A stretch of 64,000 nucleotides of DNA, from the NCBI RefSeq assembly GCF_020616555.1, contig NZ_CP085173.1:868001-932000 (forward strand), read 5' to 3'. The notes beneath the pieces are model-generated. The model was not told the DNA's origin. It ran no database searches and saw nothing but the letters and a program-made list of their open reading frames with translations. This DNA comes from Streptomyces longhuiensis. GTDB taxonomy: Bacteria > Actinomycetota > Actinomycetes > Streptomycetales > Streptomycetaceae. This document shows positions 1-7,937 of the stretch, one piece after another (the first letter of the stretch is position 1; each line of letters starts with the position of its first letter). Made by a program: the position numbers and the translations under genes.

Positions 1-276
1 GGCGATCCCTTCGATGGTCCGGCGAATCTGCGCGCTGAGCCTGCGGATGGCCTCCCGGTCGTCCGGGTGCAGGCGCGACAGCTGGTCGAGCTGATCGTCG
101 ATCGACGGTGCTTCCGCCATGATCCGCCGGAAAGCGTCCGTCGTCACGCAGAAGCCACCCGGCACGCGGACGCCTTCGATCCGCGACAGCCCGCCCAGGT
201 GCGCGCCCTTGCCGCCGACGACCGAGACCTGTGTCCCGTCGACGTCTTCAAGATCCAACACGTACTGCTCAATCAC
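1..276 (-). CDS. rph: Rifamycin-inactivating phosphotransferase (N-terminal part; runs off left edge)
   Basis: Ninety-two codons are visible, read leftward from a GTG at 276, with a clear GGAGG ribosome site six bases upstream. The N-terminus begins MIEQYVLDLEDVDGTQVSVV and continues with a GGKGAHLGGLSRIEG segment and VPGGFCVTTDAFRRI. This is the start of the ATP-binding domain of the PEP-synthase-like Rph family. Full Rph proteins are about 870 residues with ATP-grasp, rifamycin-binding and swivelling His domains, and only the first is partly present here. The family phosphorylates the C21 hydroxyl of rifamycins using ATP, giving AMP and Pi. The assignment to Rph rather than housekeeping PpsA rests on this N-terminus and on the rifamycin-associated element upstream. 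The catalytic histidine lies outside the window. Confidence 0.85.
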   Translation of the reverse strand, partial: MIEQYVLDLEDVDGTQVSVVGGKGAHLGGLSRIEGVRVPGGFCVTTDAFRRIMAEAPSIDDQLDQLSRLHPDDREAIRRLSAQIRRTIEGIA

Positions 277-568
277 TGCGTTACCTCCGAGGCAGCCGTG
301 CTGCGTCGCACTGCGGTGGCCGGTCGGATCACCGGCACCTCCCACTCTGTCGAACTTCTTGTCGCGCACGTCCTCATCCCTGCTTGTGTTTCCTCTGCAG
401 AGCCGGCCGACCACTCCACCCGGTCGGGCGGCCCGCACCCCCCGCAACCCCATTGCCTGTCCCCCAGCGGTTCGACGTCACCGCGCCCCCTACGTCGACA
501 CCAACACACACGTCGTGCCCGCGTCTCCGCAGGTTGTGGCGTCGGCGGACGATTCTGCGCCATGACCC
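277..568 (-). other. Long leader region of rph
   Basis: About 290 bp separate the rph start from the rifamycin-associated element. A 96-codon open frame on the minus strand spans it, starting ATG just after the element (563) and ending in a TGA (273-275) that overlaps the rph GTG as GTGA. Its composition (many Trp, Cys and Arg residues, no strong third-position GC bias) argues against a real protein. A long untranslated leader is more likely, but coupled leader translation is not excluded. Nothing else is recognised here. Confidence 0.35.
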
Positions 569-587
569 GGGCCTTGCGGCAAGCCCC
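569..587 (-). promoter_or_regulatory. Rifamycin-associated element (RAE)
   Basis: GGGCCTTGCGGCAAGCCCC on the plus strand is a 19-bp inverted repeat. Read on the minus strand it matches the published RAE consensus found upstream of rifamycin-inactivating genes in actinomycetes (GGGGCTTGCGGCAAGGCCC) at all but one position. It sits about 290 bp upstream of rph and is expected to make that gene rifamycin-inducible. The match was made from memory of the consensus, not by a search. Confidence 0.8.
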
Positions 588-602
588 CCAACGCGCTATA
601 AG
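574..602 (+). promoter_or_regulatory. Sigma-70-like promoter embedded in the RAE, reading rightward
   Basis: TTGCGG (574-579) is followed by a 17-bp spacer and TATAAG (597-602), a good HrdB-type promoter on the plus strand. The -35 box lies inside the RAE palindrome. Transcription would start near 608-610, directly at the hairpin at 611. Because the RAE core is nearly symmetrical, the same -35 could serve the minus strand toward rph, but the -10 seen there is weaker. Confidence 0.5.
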
Positions 603-610
603 TTGAGAGT

Positions 611-640
611 GGCAAGGAGAGTTCTCTCCTTGCCTTTGTC
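611..640 (+). terminator. Intrinsic-terminator-like hairpin just after the RAE promoter
   Basis: A perfect 10-bp stem (GGCAAGGAGA / TCTCCTTGCC) with a four-base loop spans 611-634 and is followed by a T-rich tail (TTTGTCTTTT). It has the form of a rho-independent terminator on the plus strand. It begins almost at the predicted start of the RAE-embedded promoter, so transcripts from that promoter would be only about 30 nt long unless they read through. Confidence 0.55.
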
Positions 641-1181
641 TTTTCCATTGCCTGTGCGCCTTTGCCGTGCGATGGAACTGAGAACCTTCACGCGAAGCGG
701 TACGGTCACCAGCTCGCTGAGACGGCGCGGGCTCAGCCCGGTGAACGGTGGACGGGGGAAGGCTCCGACGCCGTGATCACGCCAGCCACGCCAGCCACGC
801 CAGCCACGCCAGGATCACCACAACTTTGCCCGCGGCTCAGCCTCAACCGCACGCTCTGGTTACCGCTGAGCGGCAATCCCCCTGCGGGGTCGTGTGGCGA
901 TGCCCTCATCAGGTGGGGAGGGCCCGTCAGTTGCGGGACGAGCCTTACGGGTCGTCCGATGTAACGAGTCTGTAGACGTGGGTGAGGGCGCGAGCGATCG
1001 CGCACGGTTGCCGGATCGGCGTCACCGTTCGGTCATGCCATGGCAGGTCCTCGGCCAACTCCCCGTCCGTTCTTCTTTTCTGTGGACAAAGTGTGGACGC
1101 TCCGCGACCTCATCCCTACGCTGAGCGTCGCTCGGCCACAGAAGTCTGCGTTACCCACAGCGGAACCACGCAGGAGGAAGA
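641..1181. other. Intergenic region with a short tandem repeat and DnaA-box-like sites
   Basis: No convincing gene lies here. The region carries a 9-bp tandem repeat (779-811) and, 80-100 bp before the next gene, TGTGGACAA (1081-1089), a perfect match to the DnaA-box sequence, followed by TGTGGACGC (1092-1100). The latter two are probably part of the promoter region of the following gene rather than an origin, since no dnaA, dnaN or box array is nearby. Confidence 0.4.
779..811. repeat. 9-bp tandem repeat, 3.7 copies
   Basis: The unit ACGCCAGCC is repeated perfectly three times, plus six bases of a fourth copy, flanked by GATC sequences on both sides. It lies in non-coding DNA and its function is unknown. 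Confidence 0.85.
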
Positions 1182-4100
1182 GTGACGCCACGCCCCGTGC
1201 ACATGTCCCGCCCCAGACGTCGCGGCGCCCGAAGAGCCACCGGGCTGCTGCTCACCGCTCTCCTCGGTGCCGGTCTGGTCGCCCCGGCGCCTGCCTCGGC
1301 CGATGACCATCCACGGCCGTTCGCGGATCTGCCCCCGCAGGAACCGGGGGTGACCCTGCGCGTCTTCGACATCCAGTCACCACTGAGCAAGCTGTGCGAT
1401 CTGAAGCCCGCGCAGACCCCGAACGTCGACAAGCTGATCCCCACCGCCGACTGGACGTCCACCGACGGCTTCGGGTTCGAGAACAACTTCGTCTCGCAGA
1501 TCATCGGCAATCTGAACGTGCCGGAAGCCGGCTCGTACGGATTCCGGCTCATCAGTGACGACGGTTCGCGGCTCTTCCTCGGCGGACAGCAGGTCATCGA
1601 TCACGACGGGCTGCACGGAGCCGAGCCCAAGGACGGCGAGATCACGCTCAATGCCGGCTACCAGTCGCTGCGCATCGACCACTTCGACGCGGGCGGTGGC
1701 CAGCAGGTCACCCTGCAGTGGAAGCCGCCGGGAAAGAGTGAGTTCACCACCGTGCCGAACTCCGTGCTGAGTACGGACGCCGGTGTCGTACGAGTGACGG
1801 CGCCCGGCCGCAAGGAGTGCGAGGGGACGTACGACACCCCCGGTGACGGGCTGCCACTGACCGAGGTCAACCCCGGCTACAAGCTGACCGATCTGCGGCC
1901 CAAGGGCTTCGAGCCGCAGGTCTCCGCGATGGACTGGCTGCCCGACGACCGCCTTGCGATCACCACCTGGGGCGGCAGCACCGAGACGAAGGGCGAGGTG
2001 TACCTCCTCGACCACGTCACCGGGGACACCGGGCCCGACAAGGTCACGTACAAGAAGATCGCCGAGGGGCTCAAGGAGCCGATGGGGATCAAGTACGTGG
2101 ACGGGAAGCTGTACGTCTCCGAGAAGCATCAGCTGACCGAGCTCGACGACACCGACGGCGACGACGTCATTGACGAGAAGCGGAAGATCGCCGAGTGGCC
2201 GTATGGCGGGAACTTCCACGAGTTCGCCTTCGGGCTGCTCTACGACAAGGGCGACTTCTATCTGAATCTTTCGGTCGCGATCAACTACGGCGGAGCGAGC
2301 ACGGATCCGCAGCCCGCGCCGAACCGCGGTACGACCATCAAGGTCAACAAGGCTACGGGCAAGGTCAGTTACCTCGCCGGCGGTCTGCGTACCCCGAACG
2401 GGATCGGGCGCGGCCCGGGCAATGATCTGTTCGTCGCGGACAACCAGGGTGGCTGGCTGCCCGCGTCCAAGCTGGTGCACATCAAGCAGGACCGGTTCTT
2501 CAATCACTACATGAACCCGGACGGTCCCTTCGACGACCAGCCCGTCACGAAGCCGGCGCTCTGGCTGCCGCAGAACGAGATCGCCAACTCGCCCAGTACG
2601 CCGATGCAGTTGAAGAAGGGGCCGTTCGCCGGGCAGATGGTCTTCGGTGACGTGACGTACGGCGGGCTCCAGCGGGCCGACCTGGAGAAGGTCGCCGGCG
2701 AGTACCAGGGTGCGGTGTTCCGGCACACGCAGGGACTCGAGACCGGTATCACCCGGATCAGCACCGGGCCCGACGGCGCGATCTACACCGGCGGGCTCGG
2801 CGCCGACGGCAACTGGGGCCAGGAGGGCAAGCTCCGCTTCGGGCTGCAGAAGCTGACGCCGACCGGGAAGACCGCCTTCGACATCAAGACGATGCGCGCC
2901 ACCCGCGACGGCTTCGAGCTCACCTACACCAAGGCTCTGTCCGAGGAGACCGCGACTAAGCTGACCAAGGGCGCGTACTCCGTCGAGCAGTGGCGCTACG
3001 TGCCGACACCCGCGTACGGCGGCCCGAAGGTCGACGAGGAGTCGCTGCCGGTCGTGTCGGCGAAGCTCTCCGACGACCGCCGCAAGGTCCGGCTCGCCAT
3101 CCCGGGCCTGAAGGCGGACCGCGTGGTGCACGTGCGGTCGCCCCGCCCGTTCTCGTCGTCCGAGGGCGAGCAGTTGTGGTCCACCGAGGCTTGGTACACG
3201 CTCAACGCCAAGCCTGGTCCCGAGGAGCCGGTCACCACCTACGACGCCGAGTCGGCAAAGCTCTCCGGCAGTGCCGGCATCGACACCGAGCACGTCGGCT
3301 ACACCGGCGGGGGCTTCGTCGACGGCTTCGGCGAGCAGGGGGCGAAGGCGAGCTTCGACGTCGTGGTCGACAAGAAGGGCACCTACGACGTGGGCCTGCG
3401 GTACGCGAACGGCCCGCACCCCGCACCGGGCACCAAGACGATCAGTGTCACGGTCAACGGCGGTGACCCGAAGCAGACGAGCCTGCCGTCCACGGGCGAG
3501 TGGAGCCGCTGGTCCACCAAGACCGAGCGGCTCGCACTGCGCAAGGGCCGCAACACGATCACGTACGCCGTCGGGGCCGGTGACACCGGTCATGTGAATC
3601 TCGACGCGCTCGACGTGCGCCGGCCCGGCGCCCGGATCGACCTGTTCTCCGGCGGGAGCATCTCCACCGCCTGGCAGCACTCGGACGGCCGCAGCGCGGA
3701 ATGGCCGCACACAGCCGAGAAGTCCATGGAGGTCTGCTGCGGCGACCTGCGCACGAAGCAGCACTTCGAGGACTTCAAGCTGCATGTCGAGTTCCGGGTG
3801 CCGAAGCTGCCGGACGACGTGACCGGACAGAACCGGGGCAACAGCGGGGTCTATCTCCAGGAGCGTTACGAGGTGCAGATCCTCGACTCGTTCGGCGTGG
3901 AGAAGCTCGCGGACAACGAGGCGGGGGCGATCTACCAGAAGAAGGCCGCCGACCTCAACGCGTCCACCGCGCCGGAGACTTGGCAGACGTACGACATCAC
4001 GTTCCGCGCGGCCCGCTTCGACGCGGACGGCAAGAAGACGTCCGACGCCAGGGTCACGGTGGTGTGGAACGGCAAGAAGGTCCACGACAACGTGGCGGTC

Positions 4101-4214
4101 GACGGCCCGACGGGCGCGGGCGACCCCGAGTCCGCGGCGGCCGGGGCGATCCGGCTCCAGGACCACGGGAACAAGGTGCGATTCCGGGATGTGTGGGTGG
4201 AGCCACTGTCCTGA
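1182..4214 (+). CDS. Secreted PA14 / beta-propeller / CBM / DUF1080 multimodular protein
   Basis: The product is 1,010 residues. GTG at 1182 is chosen because GGAGG lies four bases before it; ATG 1203 is the alternative. A Sec-type signal peptide (Arg-rich, then LLLTALLGAGLVAPAPASA) covers residues 1-40. Modules in order are: PA14-like sugar-binding fold (about 50-200, with RLISDDGSRLFLGG), a Glc/sorbosone-dehydrogenase or NHL-type propeller (about 220-640, with GLRTPNGIGRGPGNDLFVADNQGG), a CBM6/35-like beta-sandwich (about 690-820), and a C-terminal DUF1080 / 3-keto-disaccharide hydrolase-like concanavalin fold (about 830-1010, with NSGVYLQERYEVQILDSFG). Such proteins are secreted and thought to bind or process oxidised sugars. 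The exact substrate is not deducible. It is monocistronic, ending at a strong bidirectional terminator. Confidence 0.85.
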   Translation: MTPRPVHMSRPRRRGARRATGLLLTALLGAGLVAPAPASADDHPRPFADLPPQEPGVTLRVFDIQSPLSKLCDLKPAQTPNVDKLIPTADWTSTDGFGFENNFVSQIIGNLNVPEAGSYGFRLISDDGSRLFLGGQQVIDHDGLHGAEPKDGEITLNAGYQSLRIDHFDAGGGQQVTLQWKPPGKSEFTTVPNSVLSTDAGVVRVTAPGRKECEGTYDTPGDGLPLTEVNPGYKLTDLRPKGFEPQVSAMDWLPDDRLAITTWGGSTETKGEVYLLDHVTGDTGPDKVTYKKIAEGLKEPMGIKYVDGKLYVSEKHQLTELDDTDGDDVIDEKRKIAEWPYGGNFHEFAFGLLYDKGDFYLNLSVAINYGGASTDPQPAPNRGTTIKVNKATGKVSYLAGGLRTPNGIGRGPGNDLFVADNQGGWLPASKLVHIKQDRFFNHYMNPDGPFDDQPVTKPALWLPQNEIANSPSTPMQLKKGPFAGQMVFGDVTYGGLQRADLEKVAGEYQGAVFRHTQGLETGITRISTGPDGAIYTGGLGADGNWGQEGKLRFGLQKLTPTGKTAFDIKTMRATRDGFELTYTKALSEETATKLTKGAYSVEQWRYVPTPAYGGPKVDEESLPVVSAKLSDDRRKVRLAIPGLKADRVVHVRSPRPFSSSEGEQLWSTEAWYTLNAKPGPEEPVTTYDAESAKLSGSAGIDTEHVGYTGGGFVDGFGEQGAKASFDVVVDKKGTYDVGLRYANGPHPAPGTKTISVTVNGGDPKQTSLPSTGEWSRWSTKTERLALRKGRNTITYAVGAGDTGHVNLDALDVRRPGARIDLFSGGSISTAWQHSDGRSAEWPHTAEKSMEVCCGDLRTKQHFEDFKLHVEFRVPKLPDDVTGQNRGNSGVYLQERYEVQILDSFGVEKLADNEAGAIYQKKAADLNASTAPETWQTYDITFRAARFDADGKKTSDARVTVVWNGKKVHDNVAVDGPTGAGDPESAAAGAIRLQDHGNKVRFRDVWVEPLS

Positions 4215-4247
4215 CCTGGTTGCTTCCACAGGGCACCCTGCCGACGG

Positions 4248-4302
4248 GCCCAGTCGCGTGGGCTGTCGGCGGGGTGCCGCCCCACGGCCCACGCGACTGG
4301 GC
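4248..4302. terminator. Bidirectional terminator between convergent genes
   Basis: A perfect 16-bp inverted repeat (arms 4248-4263 and 4287-4302, GCCCAGTCGCGTGGGC and its complement) encloses a 23-base GC-rich loop that can itself fold. It lies between the convergent ends at 4214 and 4320. Confidence 0.75.
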
Positions 4303-4319
4303 TCAGCCGATCAGAACGT

Positions 4320-5147
4320 TCACACCGTGGCCGCCCGCGCCCTGACCGCGTCCGCCGGGTCCCAGCCCGCGCGCGGCACCGAGGCGAGCAGGAGCCGCGT
4401 GTACGGGTTCTGCGGGGCGGCCAGGACATCGGCCGTCGGGCCCTGTTCGACCACGGTGCCTCGGCGCATGACCACGGCCTCGTCCGTGATGTGCTGGACG
4501 ACCGCCAGGTCGTGGCTGACGAAGACGAGGGCAACCCCGGTGTCGCGGCGGATCTCTTCGAGCAGGTGCAGGATCTGTGCCTGGATCGACACGTCGAGCG
4601 CGGCCACCGCCTCGTCGAGGACCAGCACCTTGGGGTCGACCGCCAGCGCCCGCGCGATGGCGAGTCGCTGACGCTGGCCGCCGGACAGGCCGTGCGGCCG
4701 GGCCCCCGACTCACGTGCGCCGAGGCCTACTTGTTCCAGGAGTGCGTCGGCGAGGGACTCGTCCCGACCGTGCAGGCGCAGGGCCGTGGTCAGGCACTGG
4801 CGGGACGTGAGCCGGGGGTCCAGGGAAACGTACGGGTCCTGGAAGACCATCTGGATCTCGCGGGCCCGCGCGAGGCGTGCCCGGCTGCCGCGCGGGGTGC
4901 GTGGGGTGCGGGTGTGGCCGGAAACGGAGACGGTGCCGGCGTCAGGCTGTACGAGGCCCACGAGCATGCGCGCGACGGTCGTCTTGCCGGATCCGGACTC
5001 GCCGACGATGCCGAGTGAGCCGCCCGCCGGGACGGTGAAGGTGACGTTGTCGGCCGCGGTGAGACGCCCTCCGCCGGGCAGACCGTATGTCTTGTGCAGT
5101 CCTTTCACTGCCAACAGCGGGGCGTCCTGCGGTACTTCGGTGGTCAT
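4320..5147 (-). CDS. ABC transporter ATP-binding protein, oligopeptide/nickel family (DppF/OppF-like)
   Basis: The product is 275 residues. The start is the ATG near 5147, preceded by GAGGAG and overlapping the upstream stop as ATGA; a further upstream frame lacks family similarity. Walker A is GESGSGKTT, the signature is LSGGQRQRLAIARAL, Walker B is VLVLDEAVAALD, followed by the H-loop SHD. The C-terminus has the NPYTRLLLASVP element typical of the second ATPase of peptide/opine/nickel importers. It lacks the Cys-rich Fe-S C-terminal box seen in its partner. It is the last gene of a six-gene operon. Confidence 0.9.
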   Translation of the reverse strand: MTTEVPQDAPLLAVKGLHKTYGLPGGGRLTAADNVTFTVPAGGSLGIVGESGSGKTTVARMLVGLVQPDAGTVSVSGHTRTPRTPRGSRARLARAREIQMVFQDPYVSLDPRLTSRQCLTTALRLHGRDESLADALLEQVGLGARESGARPHGLSGGQRQRLAIARALAVDPKVLVLDEAVAALDVSIQAQILHLLEEIRRDTGVALVFVSHDLAVVQHITDEAVVMRRGTVVEQGPTADVLAAPQNPYTRLLLASVPRAGWDPADAVRARAATV

Positions 5148-6133
5148 CGGGCGCTCCTCTTCAGTGGGCCCGGGCCCGGGCCGGTGGGTTCGGGCAGTCG
5201 GCGGCAGGTCGCGCTGCCCCCGCCGGTCAGGGGTGACGGCGCGGGCGACCAGGTCGAGCACGCGGGTTCCGCGTCGGCACAGCGGTCCGCGAACTCGCAG
5301 CCGCCGAACGTGTCCGCGAGGGACGGCGGGCGCCCGGGGATCGGGCGCAGGTCGCGCCGCCCCTCCCCCAGCGTCGGCGAGCAGGCGAGCAGTCCCTTCG
5401 TGTAGGGGTGGCGTGGCCGGTCGAAGAGCTGGGTGGCGGGCTGTTGTTCGACAACCCGGCCCGCGTACATGACGTACACGCGGTCGCAGTACGCGGCGGC
5501 GAGGTGGAGGTCGTGCGTGATGAACAGGAGTCCGAGGCTCAGGTCGGCGCGCAGGGTGCGCAGGAGCGAGAGGATTTCCGCCTGGGTGGTGACGTCCAGG
5601 GCGCTGGTCGCCTCGTCGGCGAGCAACAGCCTGGGGTCGGCGGCGAGGGCGCCGGCGATGACGACGCGCTGGAGCATGCCTCCGGACAGTTCGTGCGGGC
5701 GCTGGCGGGCGCGGCGTTCGGGGTCGGAGAGGCCGACGGTGTCGAGGAGCTCGACGGCCCGGGTGCGGGCCGTCTTCTTGTCGAGGCCGGTTCCCGTCAG
5801 CCGTTCGACGAGGAAGTCGCCGACGCGGCGGACCGGGTTGAGGGCGGAGCGCGGGTCCTGGTGGACCATGGCGACCGTACGGGAGCGGTGGCGGCGCAGG
5901 TCGTCGCCGGTCAGGGCGAGGACGTCCGTGCCGTCGACGCGTACGGATCCGGATATGGCTGTTCCGTCGGGCAGCGTGCGCAGGGCCGCCTTGGCGGTGG
6001 TGGACTTGCCCGAGCCGGACTCGCCCACCAGGCCGACCACTTCGCCGCTCGCCACCTGGAGGGAGACGCCGTTGAGTACGGGCCGGGCGGTGCCTGGCAG
6101 TTGGAGGGTGAGGTTGTCGATGTCGAGGAGCAT
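5144..6133 (-). CDS. ABC transporter ATP-binding protein, oligopeptide/nickel family (DppD/OppD-like)
   Basis: The product is 329 residues and pairs with the ATPase gene it overlaps. Walker A is GESGSGKST, the signature LSGGMLQRVVIAGAL, Walker B LLLADEATSALD, then ITHD. The C-terminal oligopeptide-transporter domain has the PYTKGLLACSP motif and a Cys cluster (CEFADRC...ACSTW...C) that binds an Fe-S cluster in well-studied homologues. It is two bases downstream of the permease gene, which implies translational coupling. Confidence 0.9.
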   Translation of the reverse strand: MLLDIDNLTLQLPGTARPVLNGVSLQVASGEVVGLVGESGSGKSTTAKAALRTLPDGTAISGSVRVDGTDVLALTGDDLRRHRSRTVAMVHQDPRSALNPVRRVGDFLVERLTGTGLDKKTARTRAVELLDTVGLSDPERRARQRPHELSGGMLQRVVIAGALAADPRLLLADEATSALDVTTQAEILSLLRTLRADLSLGLLFITHDLHLAAAYCDRVYVMYAGRVVEQQPATQLFDRPRHPYTKGLLACSPTLGEGRRDLRPIPGRPPSLADTFGGCEFADRCADAEPACSTWSPAPSPLTGGGSATCRRLPEPTGPGPGPLKRSAR

Positions 6134-6135
6134 GG

Positions 6136-6987
6136 CTACTTCCTGCTGCCGAGTCGGTCGGCGGCCCAGACCCCGACGACGTTGAAGGACACCACGACGA
6201 GGGCGATGGCGAAGCCCGGTACCAGGGCGGGCAGGAGCGCGCCCTGGACGACGGCGGCCTGTCCTTCCTGGACCATCAGTCCCCAGTCGGAGCTGGGCGG
6301 CTGGGCGCCGAAGCCCAGGTAGGAGAGCGTGGCCAGGGACATCAGGGCCTCGCCGAAGAGGACCACGAGATAGCCGACGACGGCCCGGCCGAGGTTGGGG
6401 ACGAGGAAGCGGGCACAGATCCTTGCGCCGCCCATGCCCAGGACCCGGTAGGCGTCGATGTACGGCTTGCGGCGCTCGGCGAGGGCCACTGAGCGGGTGT
6501 ACTTGGCGACGGTCGGGGTGTACGCGAGTCCGAGCGCCAGCACCGATGTCGTCATGCCGGAGCCGAAGACGGCGATGATCAGGACGGTGAACAGGAGCCC
6601 GGGGAAGGCGTACATGACGTCGGTGAGGCGGGAGACGAGGGTGTCCACCCAGCCGCCGCGCCAGGCGGCGAGCGTGCCGAGGGTGACGCCGAGGAGTGCG
6701 GCGATGGCCAGCAGCAGGATCGGGGCGATGAGGCTGGTGCGGGCTCCGTACAGGACGCGGGAGAGCAGGTCCTGCCCGGAGGAGTCGGTCCCGAGGAGGT
6801 GGTCGCCGCTCGTGCCGACGAGGGACGCCGAGAGGTCGATCGTGTCGGGTGCGTACGGGGCGAGCAGGGGTGCGAGGACTGCGGCGAGCACGACGAGGGT
6901 CATCACGCCGCCCGCGACGACGACGCCGAAGGGGCGCCGTTCCTTCGCGGGTTTCAGGCCGATGGGTGCGAGGGTCTGGGCGCTCAT
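6136..6987 (-). CDS. ABC transporter permease, DppC-like
   Basis: The product is 283 residues. ATG at 6987 overlaps the stop of the preceding permease as ATGA. An N-terminal OppC-type segment and TM1 (VVVAGGVMTLVVLAAVLAPLL) are followed by five further predicted membrane helices. The EAA loop, with YRVLGMGGARICARFLVPN, contacts the ATPases. The extracellular loop has the family pattern GTDSSGQDLLSRVLYGARTS. This is an inner-membrane pore subunit partnering the DppB-like protein. Confidence 0.9.
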   Translation of the reverse strand: MSAQTLAPIGLKPAKERRPFGVVVAGGVMTLVVLAAVLAPLLAPYAPDTIDLSASLVGTSGDHLLGTDSSGQDLLSRVLYGARTSLIAPILLLAIAALLGVTLGTLAAWRGGWVDTLVSRLTDVMYAFPGLLFTVLIIAVFGSGMTTSVLALGLAYTPTVAKYTRSVALAERRKPYIDAYRVLGMGGARICARFLVPNLGRAVVGYLVVLFGEALMSLATLSYLGFGAQPPSSDWGLMVQEGQAAVVQGALLPALVPGFAIALVVVSFNVVGVWAADRLGSRK

Positions 6988-7931
6988 GCGGCGGCCTCCT
7001 TCACCCGCGGGTCGAGCAGCGGGTGGACCAGGTCGACGAGGGTGGTGACCACGATGTAGCCGGTGACCATGAGGAGGAGTACGGCCTGCGCGACCGGGAA
7101 GTCGTGGGTGTTGATCGCGCCGACGAGCAGGGATCCGACGCCGCTGATCCCGAACGCGGTCTCGACGACGACGGTGCCGGCGAGCATGCCCGCCATGACG
7201 AGGCCGCACATGGTGACGATCGGGCCGAGGGCGTTGCGCAGGATGTGCCGGAGCACGATCTCGCGTTCGGGGATGCCTGAGGCCCGGGCGGCCTCCACGT
7301 GGTCGGCGGCGCCCGCGTCGACCATCGACTGCCGGGTGACGCGGCTGATGAGGGCGAGCGCGCCGAGCGCGAGCGAGAGGGCGGGCAGGGTCAGATGGTG
7401 CAGGCCGCCGGCGAAGCCCTCGCCGCTGCCGGACACCGGGAACCAGCCCAGCTGTACGCCGAACAGGGCGACCAGGGCGATGGCCGAGACGAACGAGGGC
7501 ACCGACGCGGCGAGCGTCGTGCCGCCGACGACCGCCGAGTCGATCCAGGTGCCGCGGCGCACGGCGGCGAGGATTCCCGCGCCGACACCGAGGACGACGA
7601 AGAGCAGGGTCGCGTAGGCGACAAGGGCGAGTGTCGTCGGGAAGCGAGCGGCGACCAGGTCGGCGACCTGGTCGCCGTACTTGAAGGAGCGGCCGAGGTC
7701 GAAGTGGAGACAGTCGCCGAGCCAGCGCCCGTACTGCACGACGAGCGGCTCGTCGAGGTGGTACTGCGCGCGCACCAGGTCGAGCTTTTCGGGGGTGAGT
7801 TTGTCGCGGCCGCCGGCCAGGAAGACGGCGGGGTCGCCGGGTGCGGCGTACACCGCGGCAAAGATGACGAAGGACGCGGCGACGAGGGTGGCGAGCAGTC
7901 CGGCGAGGCGCCGGGAGATCCGGGCAAGCAT
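6984..7931 (-). CDS. ABC transporter permease, DppB-like
   Basis: The product is 315 residues. It opens with the family N-terminus (LARISRRLAGLLATLVAASFVIFAAVYAAPGDP; start MLARISRR), then YHLDEPLVVQYGRWL, six predicted helices, and the EAA-type loop with ARASGIPEREIVLRHILRNAL. ATG at 7931 lies six bases after the stop of the binding-protein gene. It forms the membrane pore with the DppC-like subunit. Substrate is set by the binding protein and is unknown. Confidence 0.9.
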   Translation of the reverse strand: MLARISRRLAGLLATLVAASFVIFAAVYAAPGDPAVFLAGGRDKLTPEKLDLVRAQYHLDEPLVVQYGRWLGDCLHFDLGRSFKYGDQVADLVAARFPTTLALVAYATLLFVVLGVGAGILAAVRRGTWIDSAVVGGTTLAASVPSFVSAIALVALFGVQLGWFPVSGSGEGFAGGLHHLTLPALSLALGALALISRVTRQSMVDAGAADHVEAARASGIPEREIVLRHILRNALGPIVTMCGLVMAGMLAGTVVVETAFGISGVGSLLVGAINTHDFPVAQAVLLLMVTGYIVVTTLVDLVHPLLDPRVKEAAA

Positions 7932-7937
7932 CGGTGG

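Noticed and set aside
231..964. Several overlapping plus-strand frames of 75-180 codons between the RAE and the PA14/DUF1080 gene
   Set aside because: Compositions are Arg/Pro-rich and inconsistent, frames overlap one another, ribosome sites are absent and the frames cross the RAE promoter and hairpin. They are chance frames of GC-rich DNA.
1081..1100. DnaA boxes as a replication origin
   Set aside because: Only two boxes, with no dnaA, dnaN or AT-rich unwinding region nearby.
1377..4292. A 971-codon minus-strand frame opposite the PA14/DUF1080 gene
   Set aside because: A shadow of the real gene's third-position bias: no start signals, no recognisable domain, and Arg/Val/Leu-rich composition.
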